In this document: piece by piece, positions 45,436 to 54,072 of the stretch
Position numbering within the stretch: position 1 is the first letter of the stretch
Layout: each line of letters opens with the position of its first letter
Program-made: the position numbers and the translations under genes
The notes under the pieces: generated by a model
The model's database searches: none
Told to the model about the DNA's origin: nothing
What the model saw: the letters and a program-made list of their open reading frames with translations, nothing else
Assembly: GCF_000426605.1 (NCBI RefSeq)
Contig: NZ_AUFR01000011.1
Location: forward strand, 23,292 to 87,291
Source of the DNA: Propionibacterium acidifaciens DSM 21887
GTDB lineage: Bacteria > Actinomycetota > Actinomycetes > Propionibacteriales > Propionibacteriaceae
Direction: 5' to 3'
DNA length: 64,000 bases

Positions 45436-46334
45436 TGGCCCTCGTCATGCTGTGCTCGGCGACGGGGTCCCCGGGCGTCACGACCTCGGCGCTGGCCCTG
45501 GCGCTCGGCTGGCCGCGCGGCGTGCTGCTCGTCGACTGCGACCGCGACCCGGCCCAGGCGGTGCAGGCCGGCTGGCTGCGCGCGGCGCCCGTCGCCTCGC
45601 GGGGACTCGTCGACCTGGCGCAGGCGCACCGCGAGTTGCAGCCGATCGCCCCGCTGCTGTGGGGCCGCACCGTTCCCCTTCTCGACCCCGGGCCCGAGGG
45701 CGCGGACGCGGCGGAGCAGGCGCCTGTCCGGCGCTTCCTGCCCGGCTTCACCCACCCGGGCTCGGCCGTCGTCTTCGAGCCGGTCTGGGTCGAGCTGGCC
45801 GAGGCCCTCGCGGCGCTGTCGGGCAGCGGGGTCGACGTGATCGTCGACGCCGGGCGGATCGGCCGCGGCGGCCTGCCCCGCCCGCTGCTCGCCGCCGCGG
45901 ACGCCGTGCTCGTCGTCGTGCGCAGCACCCTGCGCTCGCTGGCCGCCGTGCGCCTGCACCTGGACGACCTGCGCTCCTCGCTCGAGGAGGCCGCGTCGGG
46001 CGCGCAGCCGGGATTCCTCGTCGTCGGCCCCGGCATGCCGTACGGCGACGCCGAGATCACGGGGCAGCTGGGGCTGCCGGTCGTCGCCGACCTGGGCTGG
46101 CGGCCCGAGCAGGCGGCGGTGCTGAGCGACGGGGTCACGGCGCCGCGGCGCTTCGAGCAGCGCGGCCTGCTGCGCGGCGCCCGGGCCGCCGCGTCCGCGC
46201 TCGCCTCGTCGCTGGGCCCGGGCGGGGCTCCCCGGCCCGACGGCGCGGCGGGCGGGGAACGGGCGGACGGCGCCCCCGCGGCCGTGGTGCGCGGGGACGG
46301 CCGCGTCCCGGCGCCGATCGGGGGTGCCCGATGA
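45432..46334 (+). CDS. cpaE-like: CpaE/MinD-like ATPase-family protein of the Tad locus
   Basis: A 300-residue SIMIBI-class protein. The N-terminal CSATGSPGVTTSALALAL is a deviant Walker A without the usual Lys pair. LVDCDRDPAQAVQ follows, and VIVDAGRI stands as Walker B. Loss of canonical Lys residues suggests weak or no ATP hydrolysis. CpaE-type proteins localise Tad machines. It starts at GTG or at the adjacent ATG, overlapping the CpaB-like stop. The stop overlaps the TadA start. Confidence 0.78.
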   Translation: MMALVMLCSATGSPGVTTSALALALGWPRGVLLVDCDRDPAQAVQAGWLRAAPVASRGLVDLAQAHRELQPIAPLLWGRTVPLLDPGPEGADAAEQAPVRRFLPGFTHPGSAVVFEPVWVELAEALAALSGSGVDVIVDAGRIGRGGLPRPLLAAADAVLVVVRSTLRSLAAVRLHLDDLRSSLEEAASGAQPGFLVVGPGMPYGDAEITGQLGLPVVADLGWRPEQAAVLSDGVTAPRRFEQRGLLRGARAAASALASSLGPGGAPRPDGAAGGERADGAPAAVVRGDGRVPAPIGGAR

Positions 46335-47962
46335 ACCCGTACGAGTCGAGGAGCCCCGGGCCTGCCGACCCTGCCGGGATCGGGTTGGGCCTGGCGTTCT
46401 CGGGCCTGCGCACCGCGCCCCCGCCGCCCGGCTGGGCGGCCCGGGCGCTGCGCGAACGCAAGCAGGCCGGCACGGGTACGACCGGGGGCTCCGCGGAGGA
46501 CGGCCCCGCGGGCGCGCCGTCGACCGCGCCGGAGTGCCCCCGCCGGCCCGAGGCCGCGCCCTCGGCGCGTCTCGCGCCCGGGCCGGGCGCCGACGGCGCG
46601 GGTAGGGCCCGGCGCGGCACGGGCCCGGCGCAGGCCCTCGACGAGGACGCGGAGCCCGACTGGCAGGTCGTCATCGCCCTGCGCGCCACGGCGTCCGAGC
46701 TCATCACCGAGCGCCGGGAGCAGTGGGAGCTGGAGCACCGGCGCACGATGGCCCCCGAGGACCGCCGCCTCATGGGCCGCTCGATCATCGTCCGCACCGT
46801 GCACGAGCACGCCGACGAGCTGGCCCGCTCGGGCCGGGCGCTGTGGCCGCTGGCGCTCGAGCGGCGGTACGCGAAGGCGGTCGAGGACGCGATCTTCGGC
46901 TACGGGCGCATGCAGCCGGTCTTCGACATCCCCGACGCCGAGAACATCGAGATCCACGGCTTCGACACCGTCGTCGCCCAGTTCGGCGACGGGCGGCGCC
47001 GCGAGCTCGCACCGGTCGCCGACTCGGACGAGGAGCTCGTCGCGGCGGTGCGCTTCCTCGGCGAGAACGCGAACCCGCCCAGGCCCTTCGACGACGCCCA
47101 TCCGACGATCACCGTGGCCGTCGGCGACCGCTTCCGCCTGCACGCCATCGGCTTCGGGCTGGCCGACAGGCCCTCGGTGATCATCCGCCAGCACCTGCTC
47201 ACCGACGTGAGCCTGGGCCGGCTGGCCGCCGGCGGGCTGATGCCCCGCGAGGTCGCCGACCTGCTGCGCCGCGCGGTGCTGGCGCGCCTGTCGATCGTCA
47301 TCTCGGGCGACCAGGGCGCCGGCAAGACGACACTGCTGCGGGCCCTCGTCGATGCGATCCCCGACACGGAGCGCTTCGGCACCCTCGAGACCGACTACGA
47401 GCTCCTCACCCATCTGCAGCCGCGGCGCCGCAACATGGTGGCCCTCCAGGCCACGGTCGGTCTCGGCGAGGTGATCGACGGGCGGCGCATCGGCGAGTAC
47501 ACGGTGGCCGATCTCATCCCCGAGGCGCTGCGGCAGAACCTCGCCCGGCTCGTCGTCGGCGAGGTGCGCGGCAACGAGGCGGGCGCGATGCTCCAGGCCA
47601 TGCAGTCGGGGGCCGGCGCGCTCACCACGACGCACTCGCACTCGGCGGCCTCGACGATGGACCGGCTGGCCGCCCGGGTGGCGGCCGGCGGGGTGCTGCG
47701 CCTGGACGAGGCCTACCGGCAGATCGCCTACAACATCCATCTGCTCGTGCACGTCACCCTGCTCGACGACAGCTGGCGCGGCGGGCCCCGGCGCCGTTTC
47801 ATCGGCGAGATCCGCTCGCTGACGGGCGCGGTCGAGGGCGAACGCCCCGTGACGCACCTGGTCTACCGGGCCGGGCGCGACGGCGAACCGGAGGTCTTCG
47901 ACCCCGGCGAGGAGCTGCTCGCCGAGCTGGCGCCCTTCGCGGGCGAGGGGGCGCGGCCATGA
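46331..47962 (+). CDS. tadA: TadA/CpaF secretion ATPase
   Basis: A 543-residue motor ATPase that powers assembly of Flp-type fibres. The first 110 residues are Pro/Ala/Gly-rich and not conserved. The core has FGYGRMQPVFDIPDAENIEIHG near residue 195 and Walker A GDQGAGKTTLLRAL near residue 330. The Asp-box is in LETDYELL, the Walker B-like RLVVGEVRGNEA near 415, and the His-box TTTHSHSA near 440. It overlaps both neighbours by four bases. Confidence 0.93.
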   Translation: MNPYESRSPGPADPAGIGLGLAFSGLRTAPPPPGWAARALRERKQAGTGTTGGSAEDGPAGAPSTAPECPRRPEAAPSARLAPGPGADGAGRARRGTGPAQALDEDAEPDWQVVIALRATASELITERREQWELEHRRTMAPEDRRLMGRSIIVRTVHEHADELARSGRALWPLALERRYAKAVEDAIFGYGRMQPVFDIPDAENIEIHGFDTVVAQFGDGRRRELAPVADSDEELVAAVRFLGENANPPRPFDDAHPTITVAVGDRFRLHAIGFGLADRPSVIIRQHLLTDVSLGRLAAGGLMPREVADLLRRAVLARLSIVISGDQGAGKTTLLRALVDAIPDTERFGTLETDYELLTHLQPRRRNMVALQATVGLGEVIDGRRIGEYTVADLIPEALRQNLARLVVGEVRGNEAGAMLQAMQSGAGALTTTHSHSAASTMDRLAARVAAGGVLRLDEAYRQIAYNIHLLVHVTLLDDSWRGGPRRRFIGEIRSLTGAVEGERPVTHLVYRAGRDGEPEVFDPGEELLAELAPFAGEGARP

Positions 47963-48834
47963 CCGCGCTCGTCGCCGCCAGCGCGACGCTGCTCCTCATC
48001 GGCGCGGTCTCGCTCGTCCTGGGGCTCGGGTCCGAGTCGGGCCGAGGGCCGGGCGCGGGCGTCCTCGCGGATCTGCGGGCCAGGGCCGTCTCGTGGTGGA
48101 CGACGGCCCCGCGGGCGCGGCGGATCAGGCTCGCCGCGGCGGCCGCCGGCGGTCTCGCGGGCTTCGCCCTCACCCGCCAGCCGCTCGTCCTGATCGGCGT
48201 GCCGGCGCTCGTCCTCGTGCTCCCGGCCCTGCTGGCCGGCCCCGCCGACCGGGACCTCCTCGTCCTCGAGGCGCTCGACCGGTGGGTGCGGCTGCTCATC
48301 GGCTCGGTCTCCACGGGGAAGTCGACGGTCGACGCGATCCGCGCCACCAGGGCGCAGCTGCCCGTCGTCCTGCGGGGCCCGGTGAACGCGGTGATCGCCC
48401 GGCTCGACGCGCGCTGGACCCTGGACGCCTCGCTGCGCGCCATGGCCGACGAGCTCGCCAGCCCCGACGCCGACGCCGTCATCGCGGCGCTCATCGTCGC
48501 GACCCGCCGCGGCGGCACCGGATCGGCCGGCGCCCTGCGCGCCCTCGGCGAGCACACGCGCAGGCGGCTGGCCGCGCTGCGCGAGATCGGGACGGAGCGG
48601 GCCAAGCCGCGGATCGTCGTGCGCCAGGTCACGGTCATCACGCTCGCGGTGCTGGCCGGCGTGGCACTGGTGAGCCCCGGCTACATGGCCCCGTACGCCT
48701 CAGGGGCCGGGCAGCTCGTGGGGGCGCTGCTCCTGGCGGCCTACCTGGGCTCCCTCGTCATGCTGCGTACGGTGGCCCGCCCCCGGCGCCGCGAGCGCGT
48801 CCTCCAGACGGCGGGTGGTCGTCATGATCGTTGA
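47959..48834 (+). CDS. tadB: TadB-like inner-membrane platform protein
   Basis: A 291-residue type II secretion F-domain protein. Membrane segments are at the N-terminus, near residues 55-90 and at the end, with the cytoplasmic F domain between (LLIGSVSTGKSTVDAIRATRA to RRGGTGSAGALRALGEHTRRRL). It forms the platform with TadC next to it. It overlaps TadA by four bases and TadC by eleven. Confidence 0.87.
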   Translation: MTALVAASATLLLIGAVSLVLGLGSESGRGPGAGVLADLRARAVSWWTTAPRARRIRLAAAAAGGLAGFALTRQPLVLIGVPALVLVLPALLAGPADRDLLVLEALDRWVRLLIGSVSTGKSTVDAIRATRAQLPVVLRGPVNAVIARLDARWTLDASLRAMADELASPDADAVIAALIVATRRGGTGSAGALRALGEHTRRRLAALREIGTERAKPRIVVRQVTVITLAVLAGVALVSPGYMAPYASGAGQLVGALLLAAYLGSLVMLRTVARPRRRERVLQTAGGRHDR

Positions 48835-49732
48835 GCCCCTCGTCATCGTCTCGTCCGCCGGGCTTCTCCTCGGGCTCGGTCTCTTCCTCGTGCTCCTCGG
48901 GGCGAGCCGGCGGGCCGTGCGGATGGGCGACGCCCTCGCCGTCCTCGACGGGCGCGACCCGCAGCAGGCGCCCGCCCAGGCCGATCTCGTGCACGACGCC
49001 GACAGCGCCCTGGAGCGGCTGGGCGCCGGGGCGTACACGCGCCTGCGCATCCCGCTCGGCGAGCGGACCACTCGGCTGCTGGGGCTGCACGACCGGTCGA
49101 TCGGCGACTTCGTGGCCGAGAAGATCGTGCTGGCCCTCGCCGGACTGGGCGCCCCGGTGCTCGTCATGGCGCTCAGCGCCCTCATGGGCGCCCCGCTGCC
49201 GGCCCCGACGGGCGGGCTGTCGGTCGTGGCGGCCGCAGCCGGCTGGTGCTGGCCCGACGTGGCGCTGCGGCGCGGCGCCGAGCGGGCCCGCTTCGCGGCG
49301 GACGAGGCGCTGCTCACCCTGTTCGACCTCGTGCTGCTGGAGCGCATGTCGAACCGCTCGGGCGCGCAGGCCCTCGAGGCGGCCGCCGCGGTCTCGGACG
49401 CGCCGGTGTTCCGCCGGGTGCGCGGCGTCCTGGCGCAGGCGGGCCTGGAACAGCGCACCCCGTGGTCGGGGCTGCGGTCGCTGGCCGACGAGCTGAGGCT
49501 CCCGGCGCTGACCGACCTGGCCGACATCATGCAGCTCGATGACCAGGGCGCCTCGCTCACCGAGCCGCTCGCCGCCCGGGTCGAGGAGCTGCGCGACGCC
49601 CACCTGACCGCCGAGCGCGCCGCCGCCCAGGAGGTCAGCGAGCGGATGACCATCTGGATGGCGCTGCCGGTCATGGTCTTCGGCCTGGCCTTCATCGCCC
49701 CGCCCCTGCTCAGACTCGCCGGCCTGGCCTGA
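48824..49732 (+). CDS. tadC: TadC-like inner-membrane platform protein
   Basis: A 302-residue type II secretion F-domain protein and partner of TadB. The F domain contains LFDLVLLERMSNRSGAQALEAA and VRGVLAQAGL, flanked by hydrophobic segments at residues 5-25, 95-145 and 275-300. The ATG at 48824 is inside the end of tadB; an alternative GTG lies three codons upstream. The next gene starts after 47 bases. Confidence 0.87.
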   Translation: MIVEPLVIVSSAGLLLGLGLFLVLLGASRRAVRMGDALAVLDGRDPQQAPAQADLVHDADSALERLGAGAYTRLRIPLGERTTRLLGLHDRSIGDFVAEKIVLALAGLGAPVLVMALSALMGAPLPAPTGGLSVVAAAAGWCWPDVALRRGAERARFAADEALLTLFDLVLLERMSNRSGAQALEAAAAVSDAPVFRRVRGVLAQAGLEQRTPWSGLRSLADELRLPALTDLADIMQLDDQGASLTEPLAARVEELRDAHLTAERAAAQEVSERMTIWMALPVMVFGLAFIAPPLLRLAGLA

Positions 49733-49779
49733 GGCCGGGCGCCGGATCCGTCCCACCCCACCCCATGAAGGAGACCGTC

Positions 49780-50001
49780 ATGAACGACCGATTCCCCGCC
49801 CCCGTGCTCCCCGACCCCGTGGCGCGTCTCGGCGCGCTGCTCGTCGGCGTCCTCGTCGGGCCGGCCCCGCGCGCCCGCCGCGACGAGCGGGGCCTGTCGC
49901 AGTCCACCGAGAACGCCGTCCTGCTGGCCGGCGCGGTGGCCGTCGCGGGCGTCGTCGTGGCCGCCGTGCGCGCCTATGTCACGGCGCACATGCCGTCATG
50001 A
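49780..50001 (+). CDS. small Flp/pilin-like peptide
   Basis: A 73-residue protein with a cytoplasmic leader, the stretch RRDERGLSQSTENAV and a single hydrophobic helix of about 22 residues. Gly followed by a short polar stretch with Glu at +5 or nearby resembles the prepilin peptidase site of Flp pilins. I choose the ATG after AAGGAGACCGTC rather than the one 15 bases earlier. It would be the major fibre subunit. Its stop overlaps the next gene. Confidence 0.75.
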   Translation: MNDRFPAPVLPDPVARLGALLVGVLVGPAPRARRDERGLSQSTENAVLLAGAVAVAGVVVAAVRAYVTAHMPS

Positions 50002-50438
50002 CCGCCGAGGCCCGCCGAACGGGCCCGCGTCGAGGGCTCCCGGGCCGTCGGGCCCGCGAGCGGAGCGGACGGAGCGGGAGCCACGGGCGCCGCGACGAGC
50101 GGGGCCTCAGCCAGTCGATCCAGTGGGCCGTGCTGGCCCCGGCGATCATGCTCGCCCTGCTCGGCGCCATCGACGCGGGCGTGTGGCTGCACGCCCGCAG
50201 CATCGTCCAACAGGCGGCGATGACCGCCGCCGAGACGCAGGCCCTCGCCGATGAGGGCCCCGGCAGGGCCGAGGAGGTCGTCCGCTCGATGACCGGCGAG
50301 CTGGCCGACGTGACGACCTCCGTCGACGCCGGGCCGACGCAGGTCACCGTGACGGTCCGGGCCCGGGTTCCGCTCGCCCTCGACCTCGGGCTGGCCCGGG
50401 TCGGCGCGAGCTCGACGCGGGCCAGGGAGCGCGGCTGA
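49998..50438 (+). CDS. TadE-like pseudopilin
   Basis: A 146-residue protein with a 33-residue basic leader, RRDERGLSQSIQWAV as the processing-site region (nearly the same as in the small gene before it), one hydrophobic helix and an extracellular domain ending in repeated Val/Thr strands. It fits the TadE family of minor pilins. It overlaps the upstream pilin-like gene by four bases. Confidence 0.75.
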   Translation: MTAEARRTGPRRGLPGRRARERSGRSGSHGRRDERGLSQSIQWAVLAPAIMLALLGAIDAGVWLHARSIVQQAAMTAAETQALADEGPGRAEEVVRSMTGELADVTTSVDAGPTQVTVTVRARVPLALDLGLARVGASSTRARERG

Positions 50439-50478
50439 GGGCCGGGCGCGCCCGGCAGGAGCAGTGGCAGGAGGAGCG

Positions 50479-50925
50479 ATGAGCGATCCACGAGCACGAA
50501 CCCGCCACGGTGACGAGCGCGGCTCGGCGAGCCTGGAGCTCGTCATCGTCGTTCCCGCCGTCGTCGCGGTGATCGCCCTGCTCACCGCGGGGTGGCGGCT
50601 GTGGTCGGTGCGCTCGCAGGTGCGCGAGGCCGCCGCCGCGGGGGCTCGCGCCGCGACCCTCGCGCGCAGCGGCGCGGAGGCCGAGCAGGCCGCGTCGGCG
50701 GCGATCGACGCCGATCTCGAGACCGTGGGGAGCAGCTGCACCGGCCCGACGGTCGGCATCGACGTCTCGGCCTTCTCGGCCCCGCCCGGACAGGGCGGCG
50801 ACGTCGGCGTGGACGTCACCTGCGAGGTGCCCTTCACGGATCTGCTCATCCCCATGCCCGGCGCGCTCACCGTGGAGGGGCACGCCGGTTCCCGACTCGA
50901 CAGCTTCAGGGAGCGGCAACCATGA
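50479..50925 (+). CDS. TadE/TadF-like pseudopilin
   Basis: A 148-residue protein with the classic start GDERGSASLELVIVVPAVVAV: Gly, then Glu at +5, then a hydrophobic helix, as in TadE. The exported part has two Cys (SSCTGP, VTCEVP) that probably pair. The ATG follows GGAGGAGCG. The stop overlaps the LysM-SARP gene start by four bases, which ties that gene to the Tad operon. Confidence 0.82.
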   Translation: MSDPRARTRHGDERGSASLELVIVVPAVVAVIALLTAGWRLWSVRSQVREAAAAGARAATLARSGAEAEQAASAAIDADLETVGSSCTGPTVGIDVSAFSAPPGQGGDVGVDVTCEVPFTDLLIPMPGALTVEGHAGSRLDSFRERQP

Positions 50926-53735
50926 GAAGACTCCTCGCGCGGCTCGCGGCGAGCGCCGTCCTCGTCGCCCTCGTCCCGGGCGGCGCCTGGGCGCTCGTCC
51001 GCTGGGGACGACTCGACCTGCTCGGCCGGATCCCGTGGGCCCGACTGTTCACGCGGCCCGACGACGGCTCGCTCGTGCTCGTCGTCCTCACACTGCTCGG
51101 CTGGCTGGCCTGGTTGCTGCTGGTCGCCTCGCTCGTCTGCGAGACGATCGGGCTCCTCACCCGCGGCGCGGTGCGCCTCGATCTGCCCGGCGCCGGGCTG
51201 TTCGCGCCCTTGGCGGCGGTGCTCGTCGCCTCCATCGCCGGACTCGCCGCGACGCAGTCGCAGCCGGCTCCCGGGGTTCGGGCCGCCGACCAGGCGCCGC
51301 CCCGGGCCGCCCAGTCCGCGGCGCCCGCCCCCACCGAGCAGGCCGAGGCCGTGCCCGTGGCGGCGCCCGGGTCGGACGCCGTGCAGCACGCGGTGGCCGA
51401 CGGGGACGACCTGTGGGGCCTGGCAGAGCGCTACTACGGCGCCGGCGAGGACTGGCGGCGCATCGCCGACGCGAACCGCAGCATCGTCCTCTCCCCGCTC
51501 GACCCGCTCCGGCCCGGCACCGTGCTCGAGATACCCGGGCCGGTCCGCGCCGGGGCCCCGGCCGCTGCGGACGACGGCTCCGACGGGGGCGCCCCGGCGC
51601 GCCCGCTCTCCCACCGCGTCGACGACCGGAACGCCGGCGAGGGCACGGTCGCCGTCGCGGTGGACGAGGGCGACAGCATGTGGTCCATCGCGCGTTCCGA
51701 GCTCGGCGACGGGGCCCGCTGGCCGCAGATCGCCGCGCTCAACGCGCAGGTGGCCGATCCCTCGCTCATCCGGCCGGGCGAGGTGCTCGCGGTGCCGGCC
51801 GGGCCCGGCGCCGCGACGGACCCGTCGGAGCGGGACGGGCACGAGGACCCGGACGGGCAGACCCGGCACGACGGGCAGCGGGCGGGCCCGGACCGCGCCG
51901 CCCCCCGGGCCGACGAGCCGGTCGGGAGCACCCCCGCTGGAGACGCCCCTGTCGAGGACGCGCCGGCCGAGGCGGGCGGGGCCCGGCCCCTGGCGGACGA
52001 GGAGGAGCTGTCCGAGCACCTGCGCCTGCTCGTCGGGCCGATCGGGGCGACGACGGCCGGGGTTCTCGTCGCGGCGCTGGCGGCCCGGCGCCGCTGGCAG
52101 CTCAACGCCCGGCCCGTCGGTCGTCGCAGCCCGTCGACCGGTGAGCGCGGAGCCCATGTGGGGGCGGCCCTGGCCGCCGTCGCGGCGGGCCCGGGGCGCG
52201 CCGGCGACCGGGACGACCCGGGCGTCCGGCGCAGTGGCGGCGAAGGCACCGGCCGTCGGCCCGGGCCGGACGCCCCCTCCGACAGCGGCGGCGGGGGCGA
52301 CGGCGGCGCGCTGCCGGTACGGCTCGGTTCGTCCCCCGACGGCCCCGTCGACGTGGACCTGCTGGCGAGCGGCCTGCTCACCGTCGCGGCACGGCATCCC
52401 GAGCTCGCGGACGGTCTGCGGGCCTCGGTCGCCATCCAGCTGTCCGACGAGTCGGGCCCGCCCGTCCAGGTGCGCGTCGGCCCCGACTGCGCCTGGCTGG
52501 CCCGCCTGGACAGCCCGCGGATCGCCGTGTCACCGGACGGGGCACACCTGGCGCGGGAGCTGGAGCACCTCGTCGACAGGCGCTCGTCACTGCTGGGGCG
52601 CGGTGGCGCCGCCGAGTTGCGGGCCGACCCGCAGGTGGCCGAGGCCTGGGAGCCGATCGTCGTCCTGCTCGACGAGCCCTGCGGGATCGGCGCCGACGAG
52701 CTCGTCAGGGTCGGCGTCTGCGTCATCGCCCCGCCGGGGCCCGGCGAACCGGCCGGGCTCGAGCTCGCCGAGTGGCGGGCCCGGTTCGACGGCCGCGAGT
52801 TCAGCCCCGAGCTGGTCATGGCGCCCGCGCGCCGTGGCGTCGAGGAGCTCTTCGACGCCGCCGACAGCACCGAGTACACGGAGACCTGGTGGTGGACGAA
52901 CGACCCCGACCTCCCCGATGACATCGTGCCCCTGCGCCGGGGCACCGCATCCGCGCCCAGTCAGGAGACCGCCGTGCCGCCCGCACCCCTCACCGACACC
53001 GTTCCACCGGCCCCGTTCCTGCGGCTGCTCGGCCCCGTCGAGCTGCTGGGCGCGCGGGGGCCGCGCCCGGCGCGGGCCGTGCGCCAGTGCCAGGAGTACT
53101 GCGCCTGGATCCTCGAGAACCCGGCCGGCACCGCCGCCAGGATGACCCGCGAGCTCCTCGTGGCCGACACGACCCGTCGCTCGAACCTGTCCCGTCTGCG
53201 CGCCTGGCTCGGCGCGGACGAGGACGGCGAGCCCTACCTGCCCGATGCCTACAGCGGACGCATCACGCTGCACCCGCAGGTGAGCTCGGACTGGGAGCAA
53301 CTGCGCCTGCTCATCACGCCGGGCGTCAACCGGGTCGGCGACGACGTGCTCGAGCGGGCCCTGACGATGGTGCGGGGCGCGCCGCTCGCCGACGCCGCGC
53401 CAGGCGAGTGGGCCTGGGCCGAGCGGATGCGCTCGGACATGATCTCGACGATCCGCGACATCGGCGTCGAGCTGGGCGAGCGTCTGCTGGCTCGCGGCGA
53501 GTTCGACGGCGCCCGTCGGGCGGTGGGCACCGCCCTGGCCGCCGCGCCCGACGACGAGCACCTTCTGAGGACGCTGCTGCGCGCCGAGCACCTGGCCGGG
53601 GACCGGCCCGAGGCCGAGCGGCTCGTCCTCCAGGTCACGAGGGCGGCCAGGGCCACGGGTATCGACCTCCAGGAGGAGACGATCACCCTGCTGCAGGAGG
53701 TGATGGAGGGCCGTCAGCGTGCACGTCTCGCCTAG
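50922..53735 (+). CDS. membrane LysM protein with C-terminal BTAD (SARP-like) domain
   Basis: A 937-residue mosaic. There are membrane segments near residues 8-27, 48-75 and 90-108. Two LysM-type wall-binding repeats follow (VADGDDLWGLAERYYG near 158; VDEGDSMWSIARSELG near 247). A Pro/Ala/Asp-rich linker and another hydrophobic segment near 370 come next. The C-terminal part (about 690-937) resembles the BTAD region of SARP regulators, with LRLLGPVELLGARGPRPARAVRQC, TRRSNLSRLRAWLG and a helical repeat tail. It closes the Tad operon. The topology suggests a wall-sensing membrane protein with a cytoplasmic regulatory domain. Similar proteins occur at actinobacterial Tad loci, but their role is unproven. 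Confidence 0.78.
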   Translation: MRRLLARLAASAVLVALVPGGAWALVRWGRLDLLGRIPWARLFTRPDDGSLVLVVLTLLGWLAWLLLVASLVCETIGLLTRGAVRLDLPGAGLFAPLAAVLVASIAGLAATQSQPAPGVRAADQAPPRAAQSAAPAPTEQAEAVPVAAPGSDAVQHAVADGDDLWGLAERYYGAGEDWRRIADANRSIVLSPLDPLRPGTVLEIPGPVRAGAPAAADDGSDGGAPARPLSHRVDDRNAGEGTVAVAVDEGDSMWSIARSELGDGARWPQIAALNAQVADPSLIRPGEVLAVPAGPGAATDPSERDGHEDPDGQTRHDGQRAGPDRAAPRADEPVGSTPAGDAPVEDAPAEAGGARPLADEEELSEHLRLLVGPIGATTAGVLVAALAARRRWQLNARPVGRRSPSTGERGAHVGAALAAVAAGPGRAGDRDDPGVRRSGGEGTGRRPGPDAPSDSGGGGDGGALPVRLGSSPDGPVDVDLLASGLLTVAARHPELADGLRASVAIQLSDESGPPVQVRVGPDCAWLARLDSPRIAVSPDGAHLARELEHLVDRRSSLLGRGGAAELRADPQVAEAWEPIVVLLDEPCGIGADELVRVGVCVIAPPGPGEPAGLELAEWRARFDGREFSPELVMAPARRGVEELFDAADSTEYTETWWWTNDPDLPDDIVPLRRGTASAPSQETAVPPAPLTDTVPPAPFLRLLGPVELLGARGPRPARAVRQCQEYCAWILENPAGTAARMTRELLVADTTRRSNLSRLRAWLGADEDGEPYLPDAYSGRITLHPQVSSDWEQLRLLITPGVNRVGDDVLERALTMVRGAPLADAAPGEWAWAERMRSDMISTIRDIGVELGERLLARGEFDGARRAVGTALAAAPDDEHLLRTLLRAEHLAGDRPEAERLVLQVTRAARATGIDLQEETITLLQEVMEGRQRARLA

Positions 53736-54072
53736 TCAAACCTCATGAAGAGGGAACACCCGGGTCGACCCGACGGCCTCGTCCCGGTCCCGCGGACGGT
53801 CCCCGAGTGCGTCCGGAGCGGTGACATGGATGTCAGACCGCGCCCACCCATGCGGGCGGTCCTCGGGCACCGCGCGGTCGCGCCTCCTCACAAGGGTGGG
53901 ATGTCGACGGCGGAGAGGCCCTCGGGCACCGCACGGGCCGCATCCCGCCCGCGCGAGGCCCCGATGCGGGCCCCACAACCTGCCCGGAGCGCGGTGGATC
54001 ATCGACCGGGCCGTGCTCGCACGAACGACTCCACCGCCGAGGAGCCGCCGGTCGGTCCGCGCCGGGCCGCGC
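53736..54072. other. convergent intergenic region
   Basis: A 337-base gap between the end of the Tad operon and the end of the phosphofructokinase gene. It contains a perfect TGACAT-GG-ATGTCA palindrome at 53824-53837, related to the site at 28.66 kb but without a gene in promoter position. No convincing gene or terminator is visible. Confidence 0.5.

Noticed and set aside
45305..47857. 850-codon minus-strand frame opposite tadA
   Set aside because: Antisense shadow of high-GC genes; tadA and cpaE-like have motifs and four-base overlaps.
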